NCBI RefSeq assembly: GCF_013386115.1
Contig: NZ_JACAOR010000006.1
Coordinates: 148,473-212,472, forward strand
From: Pseudomonas gingeri
GTDB taxonomy: Bacteria > Pseudomonadota > Gammaproteobacteria > Pseudomonadales > Pseudomonadaceae
Direction of reading: 5' to 3'
DNA length: 64,000 nucleotides
Shown here: in pieces, positions 1-7,721 of the stretch
Position numbering within the stretch: position 1 is the stretch's first letter
Layout: every line of letters starts with the position of its first letter
Made by a program: the position numbers and the translations under genes
Notes under the pieces: generated by a model
Told to the model about the DNA's origin: nothing
What the model saw: only the letters and a program-made list of their open reading frames with translations
Database searches by the model: none

Positions 1-1
1 G

Positions 2-913
2 CGCGACGTCGACTTCCGGGTCTCGATCATGCCCAGCATCCACGGCGAGGATGCGGTGCTGCGGGTGCTGGACAAATCCCAGCGCGGCGAGTCCCTGAGC
101 CTCGACAGCCTGGGCCTGGACGCGGACGCGATCGGCCTCATCCGCCTGCTGGCCAGCGAGCCCTACGGCATGCTGCTGGTCACCGGTCCCACCGGCAGCG
201 GCAAGTCGACGACGCTGTATGCCGCCCTGTCGGAGACCAATACCGGCGAGAAGAAAATCATCACCATCGAAGACCCGGTGGAGTACGAGTTGCCCGGCGT
301 GTTGCAGATCCCGGTGAACGACAAGAAGGGCCTGACCTTCGCCCGCGGCCTGCGCTCGATCCTGCGGCACGACCCGGACACCATCCTGGTGGGCGAGATC
401 CGCGACGGCGAAACCGCCGGGATCGCCGTGCAGGCCGCCCTGACCGGCCACCTGGTGCTGTCCTCGGTGCACGCCAACAGCGCGTTCAGCGTGCTGGAAC
501 GCTTCAACTACCTGAAGGTGGAGCCGGCCAGCTTTGTCGAGGCGCTCAACGGCGTGGTCGCGCAGCGGCTATTGCGACGGGTTTGCAGCGAATGCGCCGA
601 GGCCACCGAGCCCGACGCGCAACTGCTGCAACTGGCGCACCTGCCGGCCGATGCGCCCGGCAGCCACTACCGGCTCGGCCGGGGTTGCGAGGCCTGCCGC
701 CATACCGGCTATCGCGGCCGGCTGGCGCTGGCGGAGGTGCTGACCGTCACCGACGCGCTCAAGGAAGGCCTGCTGCAACGCCGCTCGGCCGCCGCCCTGC
801 GGGAACTGGCACGGGAGTCGGGCCACCGCTTCATGCGCGATATCGCGCTGGCGAGCGCCGCCGCCGGACACACCACCTTGCAGGAGGTGCACCGTGTCCT
901 CTCCCTTTATTGA
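2..913 (+). CDS. gspE: GspE/PulE-type secretion ATPase (5' end outside window)
   Basis: This is the C-terminal part of a GspE/PilB-family ATPase that powers pseudopilus or pilus assembly at the inner membrane. The reading frame is open from base 2, so the N-terminal region lies outside the window; the first ATG at 29 is internal. Visible motifs are the Walker A loop GPTGSGKST (about 182-208), an Asp box, the Walker B / His box region around LVGEIRDGETAG, and a tetracysteine zinc motif (CSEC ... CEAC) typical of GspE proteins. The stop lies inside the next gene, which starts 20 bases upstream, so translation is probably coupled. The genes that follow encode PilM/N/O/P-like proteins and a secretin, which identifies an assembly machine; the substrate is unknown. 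Confidence 0.9.
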   Translation, partial: RDVDFRVSIMPSIHGEDAVLRVLDKSQRGESLSLDSLGLDADAIGLIRLLASEPYGMLLVTGPTGSGKSTTLYAALSETNTGEKKIITIEDPVEYELPGVLQIPVNDKKGLTFARGLRSILRHDPDTILVGEIRDGETAGIAVQAALTGHLVLSSVHANSAFSVLERFNYLKVEPASFVEALNGVVAQRLLRRVCSECAEATEPDAQLLQLAHLPADAPGSHYRLGRGCEACRHTGYRGRLALAEVLTVTDALKEGLLQRRSAAALRELARESGHRFMRDIALASAAAGHTTLQEVHRVLSLY

Positions 914-1640
914 TCACGTGGTGCTGCTGGCCCAGGACGAAGTCCGCTGGGCCGCACGGCCGCGCTGGCCCGCCGGCCCTCCCTGGCAGGACCACGAACG
1001 GGGGGATCCGCTGGCGGCCTGTGCCGCGCTGCTGGAGCGGGCACCTCATGGTCGCGTGAGCTACCTGGAGCGGGCCACCCTGCTGCTGGGCTTTCCCCAT
1101 GTGCATTACCGGGTCCTGCCCTGGCAGGAAGGCCTCTACAGCCCGCTCGACTGGCAAGGCTTCGCCATGGCGCTGTTCAGCCAGCACAACGATCTCGACC
1201 CCGCCCAATGGCAGGTTTCGATCGATCCCGCGCCGTTCGGCCGCGTGCGCCTGGCGGCGGCGGTCAACACGGAACTGATGGAATCCCTCAAGGCCCTGTT
1301 CCAGGCCCGCCACCTGCCCATCAGGCGTTGCGCGCCGCTGCTGATCGATGCCCTGCAACGCCATTGGCCCGGGTTGCCCGAGGACTACCGCTTCGCCGTT
1401 CGCGAACCCGGCGCCCTCAGTTGCGTATTCGCCCACCAGGGTTGGCCGGCGCAGGTCTGCGTCCTGCCGCTGAACCCGCAAACGCCCTTGTCCGATGCCT
1501 TGCTGATGGCCGATGTGCTGTGCGACGAACAGGAACAGCAGACCCTGGTGGTGGCCGTCGAGTCGGCCTTCGAACCGTCGACGACAATGCCCTGGCGCTG
1601 GCTGGGACCGCTGCATCCCTGGCTGGCGGAGCAGGCCTGA
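894..1640 (+). CDS. PilM/GspL-like cytoplasmic component of the secretion operon
   Basis: A 248-aa protein with no signal peptide and no obvious membrane helix. I do not recognise a named family from motifs alone. Its place between the GspE ATPase and a PilN-like protein matches the slot of PilM or the cytoplasmic half of GspL, which links the ATPase to the inner-membrane platform. The start is GTG at 894, chosen because AGGAGG lies at 882-887 with good spacing; it overlaps the end of gspE by 20 bases. The stop overlaps the next ATG by one base (TGATG), which supports a coupled operon. The role is inferred from position. Confidence 0.72.
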   Translation: MSSPFIDHVVLLAQDEVRWAARPRWPAGPPWQDHERGDPLAACAALLERAPHGRVSYLERATLLLGFPHVHYRVLPWQEGLYSPLDWQGFAMALFSQHNDLDPAQWQVSIDPAPFGRVRLAAAVNTELMESLKALFQARHLPIRRCAPLLIDALQRHWPGLPEDYRFAVREPGALSCVFAHQGWPAQVCVLPLNPQTPLSDALLMADVLCDEQEQQTLVVAVESAFEPSTTMPWRWLGPLHPWLAEQA

Positions 1641-2182
1641 TGAACTCGAACCTGATTCGGCGCTGGCGGCGCCCGCGGGCGCCGCTGATCGACCTGCGCG
1701 GAGAACGCGCCAATCTCTGGCTGGTGCTCCTGCTGGGCGCGGTCGCCCTCGCCCTGTGGCTGCTGCTGTGGTCGGACTGGCAGGCCCTGCAGGTCCGCGA
1801 AGCCGAGGCGGAGCAGGTTGAACGGCAATTCACCGCCCTGGCGATCCAGCAGGAACAGTTGATGCAGGCCTCCCTGCGCACCTCGCCCCTGCAGAAAAAA
1901 CAGCTGGAAACCTTCGCCCGCCAGAACGCCACGCCCTTCGCCCTGCTCGATGCCCTCGGCCAGGCCTGGTCACCGGACGTCGCGCTGTTGCGCCTGGAGG
2001 TCAACACCGCGGCCCGGGAGCTCAGCCTGGACCTGGAGAGTCAGCGCCTGGAAGGCAGCCTGCGCTTTATCGAGAAACTCAAGACCGACACCGGCCTCAC
2101 CGTCAGCCTGCAACAGAGCGCGCGTAATACCCGCGATCCGATGCTGCCGATGAGCGTCAAATTCAAACTCAGTGCCCCATAG
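1640..2182 (+). CDS. PilN-like inner-membrane assembly protein
   Basis: A 180-aa bitopic membrane protein. A short basic cytoplasmic N-terminus (RRWRRPR) is followed by one transmembrane helix at about residues 30-50, a coiled-coil-like segment rich in Glu and Gln, and a C-terminal domain of the PilN/GspL periplasmic type. In type IVa pilus systems PilN pairs with PilO and binds PilM through its N-terminus. The gene starts at the ATG overlapping the upstream stop and is followed 14 bases later by the PilO-like gene. The longer upstream frame in this register is a shadow. Family placement rests on topology and gene order. Confidence 0.72.
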   Translation: MNSNLIRRWRRPRAPLIDLRGERANLWLVLLLGAVALALWLLLWSDWQALQVREAEAEQVERQFTALAIQQEQLMQASLRTSPLQKKQLETFARQNATPFALLDALGQAWSPDVALLRLEVNTAARELSLDLESQRLEGSLRFIEKLKTDTGLTVSLQQSARNTRDPMLPMSVKFKLSAP

Positions 2183-2196
2183 GGAGCGGACAGGCC

Positions 2197-2754
2197 ATGA
2201 AGCCGATGATCCGCCAATGGCCCGACGCCGCCCAACTCCAGGCGCGGCTGCGCTGGTCCCTGGCCCAGGTGCAACGCCTCCTCGGCTTCTGGGGCGGCTT
2301 GGCGCTGCTGCTGATCGTTGCCGCCCTGGTGATTCGCCAGGGCCTGGTCGTCCCCGGCCTGGAAGACAGCGCCCTGCGTCTGCGCGAGGCCCGGGCGGGT
2401 ATCGCCGAAGGCCCGCTGGACCTGCATGCCGCCGAGCCGCAGGCGGTCCGCCGCCTGCCCGACACCGACAGCTTCGAGGCACGCCTGGAAAGCCTGTTGA
2501 CGGTCTTGCAACAAAACGGTTTCGCGGTCCTGCAAACCGACTTCCAGTACTCGTCCCCGGGGGACGACCAGACCCGGCGCCTGGAGCTGGATATTCCGCT
2601 GAGCGGCGCCTATCCGGCCTTGCGCAAGGCGCTCGATGAAGTGGCGCGACAACCGGCCGTGCGCATAGAAAGCCTGAGCCTGCAACGCAAGGACATCACC
2701 ACCGCGCAACTGGATATCCGCCTGCGCGTCAGCCTGCTGGCGGTGCTCAAGTGA
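2197..2754 (+). CDS. PilO/GspM-like inner-membrane assembly protein
   Basis: A 185-aa protein with a cytoplasmic N-terminus of about 30 residues, one membrane helix (about 33-50) and a periplasmic domain that fits PilO or GspM, the partner of PilN/GspL in the alignment complex. Gene order ATPase, PilM-, N-, O-, P-like, secretin supports this. It overlaps the next gene by 4 bases (ATG at 2751). No catalytic motif is expected or seen. Assignment is by topology and position. Confidence 0.72.
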   Translation: MKPMIRQWPDAAQLQARLRWSLAQVQRLLGFWGGLALLLIVAALVIRQGLVVPGLEDSALRLREARAGIAEGPLDLHAAEPQAVRRLPDTDSFEARLESLLTVLQQNGFAVLQTDFQYSSPGDDQTRRLELDIPLSGAYPALRKALDEVARQPAVRIESLSLQRKDITTAQLDIRLRVSLLAVLK

Positions 2755-3269
2755 AGCTGCCGCTGTATCTGCGCGTGCTGCTCGGTGTGGTGCTGCTCGG
2801 TTGTGGCTGGCTGTTCTGGCAGGACCTGGACACGCCTGCGCCACCAGTCAACCCGGGGCCCATCCCGGCCCCCGGCCCGCCGACGCGCGTGCCGCTCGCC
2901 ACGCCACCAGCGGTGCCCGACGACAGCGCGCCGCCCCAAGCCACGGCGCTGGTGGATCTGTTTCCCAGCCAGAGCTGGCTGCCACCAGCGCCACCCGCCG
3001 CGCCGGCGAAACCCGTCGCCCCGCAGGCACCGCCGATGCCCTTCACGGTGAGCGCGCAATGGCGCTACCAGGGCCAGTCGAAGATCGTCGTGCTGCAAGG
3101 CCAGGGCGTGCGCTACACCCTGTGCAAGAGCTGCTCGGTGGAAGGACATATCCGCCCGGGAGCGAACCTGGGCAAGGACTATCGACTGGACAAACTGACC
3201 GACACCAGCGTGGTGCTGACGTACTTGCCCCTGCGCCAGGTGACCACGTTGCGCCTGGATACTCCCTGA
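2751..3269 (+). CDS. PilP/GspC-like periplasmic linker protein
   Basis: A 172-aa protein with an N-terminal membrane anchor (about 4-23), a long Pro/Ala-rich linker (about 27-97) and a small C-terminal domain like PilP or the GspC HR domain, which contacts the N-terminal domains of the secretin. The C-terminal domain carries two close cysteines (CKSC) that could form a disulfide. The proline-rich stretch is long enough to cross much of the periplasm. The secretin gene follows 30 bases downstream, as expected for a secretin-docking partner. Confidence 0.7.
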   Translation: MKLPLYLRVLLGVVLLGCGWLFWQDLDTPAPPVNPGPIPAPGPPTRVPLATPPAVPDDSAPPQATALVDLFPSQSWLPPAPPAAPAKPVAPQAPPMPFTVSAQWRYQGQSKIVVLQGQGVRYTLCKSCSVEGHIRPGANLGKDYRLDKLTDTSVVLTYLPLRQVTTLRLDTP

Positions 3270-3299
3270 GCACGGACGGCTCTAGCGAAGAGAACGATC

Positions 3300-5225
3300 A
3301 TGTCAAAATCTATCCGGCCATGGCTGGCCCTGCTGGTGATCGGGATGACGGCCTGCCAGTCCCAAGGCCCGCTCAACGAGAGTGAGCTGCTGCGCCAGGA
3401 CGGTGATATCACCCGCTCGGTGGATGTGCTGCGCGCCGCCGTGAAAGAACATCCTGACGACATCCAGTTGCGCGCCGCGCTGTTCAGCCGGACCGAACAA
3501 CTGGTCGACCAGTACAGCCGCCAGTCCAGCGACGCGCTGGCGCGCAACGACGATGCCGGGGCCATCGCGGCCATGCAGCAGATCCTCAAGTACGACCCCG
3601 GCAACCTCGGCGCCAGCCAGGCCATCCGTACGATCCAGAACCTTGCCCGCCTGCGTCCCGAACTGGCGCGAGCCAATGCCCTGCGCGAGAGCAACCCGCG
3701 GGAGGCCCTGGCCCTGGTGCGCCAGATCATCGCGCAACAACCCAACTACCGTGACGCGCTGGACCTGCGCGACAGCCTGACGCGCACCCTGGTCAGCGTC
3801 GAGAGCCTCAAGCCGAAGCTGAGCGAGGCGATGAAAAAGCCGGTCAGCCTGCACTTCAGTTCCCAGAGCCTGACCACCATTTTCGAGACCATCGCCAGGC
3901 TGTCGGGGATCAACTTCGTGATCGACAAGGACGTCAACCCGAACGCGGCCGCCAGCATCTCCGCATCCCGCACCACCGCCGAGGATGCGCTGAACCTGCT
4001 GTTGTCGACCCATCAGTTGCAGATGAAGGTGCTCAATGCCGACACCGTGCTGATCTACCCTTCGCGCCCGGACAAGGAGCGCGAGTACCGCGAGCTGGCC
4101 GTGCGGACCTTCTACCTCAGCCACGCCGATCCGAAACTGGCGGCGGCCGAGATCAAGCAGTTGCTCAAGCCCAAGGAAGTGCTGGTGGACGAACGGCTCA
4201 GCGCGGTGATCGTGCGCGACGGCCTGGAAACCCTGAGCGCCGTGGAGAAGCTGGTACAGGCCATCGACCTGGCCGACTCGGAAGTGACCATCGATATCCA
4301 GGTAATGGAAGTCAGTCTGGTGGACGAACTCAACCTGGGGATCAACTACCCCGGCTCCATCGGCCTCTCGTTGCCCGGCACCATCCCGGCCACCACAGGT
4401 CTCGGTGGGCGCCAGCTCGAAGTCGGCAGCCTGGAAGCCAAGATCAACCTGCTGCAACGCAGCGGCAACACGGTGACGCTGGCCAATCCGCGGATCCGCG
4501 TGAAGAACCGGGAAAAGGCCGAGATCAAGATCGGCGACAAGATTCCGGTGATCACCTCGACCACCGCCAACCTCATGACCACCGCCTCGGTCTCCTACCA
4601 GGATGTCGGGCTGAGCATCGAGGTCCAGCCCAATATCAGCCTCAACGACGAAATCAATTTGCAGATGGTGATCGACATGACCCACATCACCAAGCGCAAC
4701 GAAGGCACCGACAACATCCCGCCGACCTTCGAACTGGGCTCGCGCTCGACCCGCACGACGCTGACCGCGCGCAACAATGAAACCCAGGTGGTCGCCGGCC
4801 TGATCCGCACCGCCGATATCGACGAGGGCAGCGGCCTGCCGGGTCTCAGTCGTCTTCCAGGGTTGGGTCAGGCGATTTTCGGCACGAACAAGAGCGAGCA
4901 GGGCAAGAGCGAGATCATCCTGCTGATCACCCCGCGGATCGAGCGCAACCTCGACCTGCCGGCGTCCCAGGTCAGCACCTTCAGCAGCGGCACCGAGGCG
5001 CGCAGTTCGACCGAGGGCATGGTCCTGCACAACAGCCAGAACCTGAACATGCAGACCAGCGGTGGTGCCGGCGGCAACGCTATTCCACCACCCCTGGCGG
5101 TACCGCGGGCGAATGAGAACTGGCAGCCGCTGCCGGCCCCCATGGAACAACCGGTGATGGAGTCGCCGCTGCCCAAACCGGCGGAGCAACCGCCGGCGGC
5201 CGCACCGACCGCTCCGCAGCCCTAG
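3300..5225 (+). CDS. gspD: Lipoprotein secretin of a type II / type IV pilus-like system
   Basis: A 641-aa outer-membrane secretin. The signal peptide ends in a lipobox (MTAC, Cys at about 19), so the protein is predicted to be lipidated and may pilot itself to the outer membrane, as the liposecretin HxcQ does. Residues about 25-165 are helical and TPR-like, followed by an STN-type domain (about 175-255), one secretin_N domain, and the C-terminal secretin domain with conserved stretches such as GDKIPVIT and LLITPRI. The last 60 residues are Pro-rich. It is the last gene of the operon. Gene order and the TPR-like N-terminus resemble MSHA/MshL-type secretins, so both names are possible. Confidence 0.88.
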   Translation: MSKSIRPWLALLVIGMTACQSQGPLNESELLRQDGDITRSVDVLRAAVKEHPDDIQLRAALFSRTEQLVDQYSRQSSDALARNDDAGAIAAMQQILKYDPGNLGASQAIRTIQNLARLRPELARANALRESNPREALALVRQIIAQQPNYRDALDLRDSLTRTLVSVESLKPKLSEAMKKPVSLHFSSQSLTTIFETIARLSGINFVIDKDVNPNAAASISASRTTAEDALNLLLSTHQLQMKVLNADTVLIYPSRPDKEREYRELAVRTFYLSHADPKLAAAEIKQLLKPKEVLVDERLSAVIVRDGLETLSAVEKLVQAIDLADSEVTIDIQVMEVSLVDELNLGINYPGSIGLSLPGTIPATTGLGGRQLEVGSLEAKINLLQRSGNTVTLANPRIRVKNREKAEIKIGDKIPVITSTTANLMTTASVSYQDVGLSIEVQPNISLNDEINLQMVIDMTHITKRNEGTDNIPPTFELGSRSTRTTLTARNNETQVVAGLIRTADIDEGSGLPGLSRLPGLGQAIFGTNKSEQGKSEIILLITPRIERNLDLPASQVSTFSSGTEARSSTEGMVLHNSQNLNMQTSGGAGGNAIPPPLAVPRANENWQPLPAPMEQPVMESPLPKPAEQPPAAAPTAPQP

Positions 5226-5253
5226 GCTGTCTCATGCCAAAGGACAAGGGCCC

Positions 5254-5697
5254 GCCACGGACTATGGTCCAGCCTGGAACCCTGTAGGAGCTGGCTTGCC
5301 AGCGATGACGATGCCAGCCGCGCCGCCGCTTTCGCGGGCAAGCCCGCTCCCACAGGGCGATGTTTCACCATGGACTATCGCCCAGCCTGGAACCCTGTAG
5401 GAGCTGGCTTGCCAGCGATGACGATGCCAGCCGCGCCGCCGCTTTCGCGGGCAAGCCCGCTCCCACAGGAGGGGGGGCTCACCACGGACTAGCGTCCAGC
5501 CTGGAACCTTGTAGGAGCTGGCTTGCCAGCGATGACGATGCCAGCCGCACCGCCGCTTTCGCGGGCAAGCCCGCTCCCACAGGATGGGGGCGCACTGCGG
5601 ACTGTCGTCTAACCTGGGACCTTGTAGGAGCTGGCTTGCCAGCGATGACGATGCCAGCCACACCGCCGCTTTCGCGGGCAAGCCCGCTCCCACAGGA
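5254..5697 (+). repeat. Tandem array of four REP doublets (REPINs)
   Basis: Four near-identical units start at 5284, 5397, 5511 and 5624 (period 113-114). Each holds a GTAGGAGCTGGCTTGCCAGC arm, a short centre and an inverted arm GCGGGCAAGCCCGCTCCCAC, joined by a spacer of about 35 bases that is also conserved. The array fills the 489-base gap between the convergent secretin operon and etfB. Repeated spacers show that whole units were duplicated in tandem. No protein-coding content is supported. Confidence 0.95.
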
Positions 5698-5714
5698 ATC
5701 AACGACCGCAGTTG

Positions 5715-6485
5715 TCAGCGCACGACACCTTCCTCGATCAGCAACTTGAGGATCGCCTCGGCACCCGCTTCGGCGCTGACGCCCTTGAGCACCTGGCCAC
5801 CGCCGCCGCTGGCCTTGGCCGTGGCGGCTTTCATGCGGTCGGCGCCACTCTTCGCCTTGATTACCTTCAGACGCTTGGGCCGTGGCTTGGCCGGCTGCAG
5901 CAACGCACCGGCGAACAACTCATCCTCCAGCACTTCGACTTCCTCGGCGTGCAACACCCCGCGCTGGGCCGGGCCATAGGCACTCTGGCGCGGCTTGGGC
6001 GCGGCGTTATCCACCGTGGCGAGGAACGGCAGGCGGACTTTCAACCGGCGCCGCTGGCCCCGTGGCAAGGCCTGCAGCACATGGGCCACGCCGCCTTCGA
6101 TCGACTCGACTTCAGCCAGCCCCACCACCAGCGGCCAGCCGAGGTTTTCCGCCAGCAGGAACGGCAGCATGCCCGAACCCTCGCCGGTTTCCGCCTGGCT
6201 GCCGGTCAGCACCAACTGGGCCCCGGCATCGCGCAGGTAATCGGTCAGCGCCGGCAGCGCATCGGCGCCGGCCGGTTGCTCCAGCACCCGCAATTCGTCC
6301 AGGCCCATGCCCAGGTAGGCCCGCAGCGCCGGTTCGGTGACATCGCCGGCATGCACTACCTGCAAGTCATCCCCGGCCAGTTGCAGGCCCAGTTCCACCG
6401 CGCGGGCATCCTGCTCGGCGCGCCGGGCGCGGCCGGAGGTGGGGTGGGCGCCGATGGACACCAGGCTGATTACATTCGTACTCAT
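5715..6485 (-). CDS. etfB: Electron transfer flavoprotein, beta subunit (dimethylglycine pathway)
   Basis: A 256-aa ETF beta subunit. With EtfA it should bind FAD and carry electrons from dimethylglycine demethylase (DgcAB) to the respiratory chain. The N-terminal half has the adenine nucleotide-binding fold of the family, with a stretch TGSQAETGEGSGM matching the nucleotide-binding loop. It lies 15 bases downstream of etfA on the minus strand, in the order dgcA-dgcB-etfA-etfB known from P. aeruginosa. It diverges from housekeeping EtfB, in line with a dedicated paralogue. The gene ends just before the REP array. Confidence 0.9.
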   Translation of the reverse strand: MSTNVISLVSIGAHPTSGRARRAEQDARAVELGLQLAGDDLQVVHAGDVTEPALRAYLGMGLDELRVLEQPAGADALPALTDYLRDAGAQLVLTGSQAETGEGSGMLPFLLAENLGWPLVVGLAEVESIEGGVAHVLQALPRGQRRRLKVRLPFLATVDNAAPKPRQSAYGPAQRGVLHAEEVEVLEDELFAGALLQPAKPRPKRLKVIKAKSGADRMKAATAKASGGGGQVLKGVSAEAGAEAILKLLIEEGVVR

Positions 6486-6500
6486 GACGTCATCCCTACC

Positions 6501-7721
6501 TTAAGCCGCATCGCGCTTGGCGCCGTTGCGATATGCCGTCACCGCCGCGATCAGGGCGCGGAAGATCTCGCTGCTCTCGCCGATCACCGACAGGTCGGCA
6601 CGCTTGATCATGTCGCAGCCCGGATCAAGGTTGATCGCCACCACCTTGTCGCAGGCACCGATGCCTTGCAGGTGCTGGATCGCCCCGGAAATCCCCACGG
6701 CCACATAGACCCGCGCCGTGACCCAGGTACCGCTGGCGCCGACCTGGCGGTCGCGGGCCATGAAACCGTCGTCCACCGCCACCCGCGAAGCCCCTTCGGT
6801 GGCCCCGAGCGCCGCCGCCGTCTCGTGGAACAGCGCCCAGTCCTTGACCCCGTTGCCGCCGGAGAAAATGAACTCGGCCTCGGCCATGGGAATCGCCGCC
6901 GGGTCCACCGCCACCGCGCCCAAATCCTCGATACGGGGCAGGCTGCGGGCGATGCTTGTGGATAACTCCACCGGCAAGGCCTCGTGACGGGTTTCGCTGA
7001 CCGGTTCGGCACATTCGGCGGCCGCCAGGATCAGGCGCGCCAATGGCCGCGCCAGGTCCTGCAGGCCGGCACCGGCACGGCCGATGCACTCGTCGCCCTT
7101 GACCTGCCAGACCCGCGTCGCCGGGCGTTCGCCCAGGCTGGCGGCAAACCGGCGGCCCAGTTCGCCACCGCCGCTGCGGCTATCCGGCAGCAACCAGTGG
7201 CGGGGGTTGAACTGGTTATCCACAGCCCGCAGGCCCTGGACCCGTTGTTCCGGTGAATAACCGCTGAACTCGTTGCCTTCAAGCACCAGCAGGCGGTCGA
7301 CACCCGCCGCGGCAAAGGCGCTTTCCTTGTGCTCGCCGAAGACCACGGCCAATACCGCGCCGTCCTTGCCGGCGAGTTGATGGGCCAGGCCAAGCAGGTC
7401 GCGGTCGTGGCTGCTCAGGCGACCACCGACCATGTCCGGCACTACGCTGATGTAGAACGCCGGTTGCGGCACCTGATGCAGCGGCAACTGCACTTCGACA
7501 CTGGCCGAGCGCTTGCTCGCGCCGCCCTGCTGGGCGCCGCTGCGGTCGATGCGCTTGATACCGTTGGGGCCGATAAAACCGATGCCGTGGACATTCTTGC
7601 GAACGATCCCGTTAGGCCCCATCCAGCTGTGTTGCACCGGCTGCATGGCCGCATGCAGCGGATGCAGACGGTTGCGGGCAATCCATTCGGCGCGGGGATC
7701 GCGGCGGATAATGTCGCTCAT
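6501..7721 (-). CDS. etfA: Electron transfer flavoprotein, alpha subunit (dimethylglycine pathway)
   Basis: A 406-aa ETF alpha subunit, longer than the usual 310 or so residues because of an N-terminal extension containing two GPNGI sequences. The C-terminal FAD domain is conserved, including GISGAIQHLQGI and AINLDP. Start: the ATG at 7721 overlaps the dgcB stop (TGATG on the minus strand) and has GGAGGTG upstream; the TTG one codon earlier is not needed. It works with EtfB as electron acceptor for DgcAB. The N-terminal extension is characteristic of this catabolic paralogue group and might dock on the DgcB membrane protein, which is inference. Confidence 0.92.
   Translation of the reverse strand: MSDIIRRDPRAEWIARNRLHPLHAAMQPVQHSWMGPNGIVRKNVHGIGFIGPNGIKRIDRSGAQQGGASKRSASVEVQLPLHQVPQPAFYISVVPDMVGGRLSSHDRDLLGLAHQLAGKDGAVLAVVFGEHKESAFAAAGVDRLLVLEGNEFSGYSPEQRVQGLRAVDNQFNPRHWLLPDSRSGGGELGRRFAASLGERPATRVWQVKGDECIGRAGAGLQDLARPLARLILAAAECAEPVSETRHEALPVELSTSIARSLPRIEDLGAVAVDPAAIPMAEAEFIFSGGNGVKDWALFHETAAALGATEGASRVAVDDGFMARDRQVGASGTWVTARVYVAVGISGAIQHLQGIGACDKVVAINLDPGCDMIKRADLSVIGESSEIFRALIAAVTAYRNGAKRDAA

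Noticed and set aside
5254..5697. CRISPR array
   Set aside because: Units of 113-114 bases are REP doublets with nearly identical spacers; no short repeat with unique spacers and no cas genes. The same applies to 31220-31620.
5262..5749. Reading frames through the REP array on both strands
   Set aside because: They consist of translated REP repeats with no ribosome binding site.
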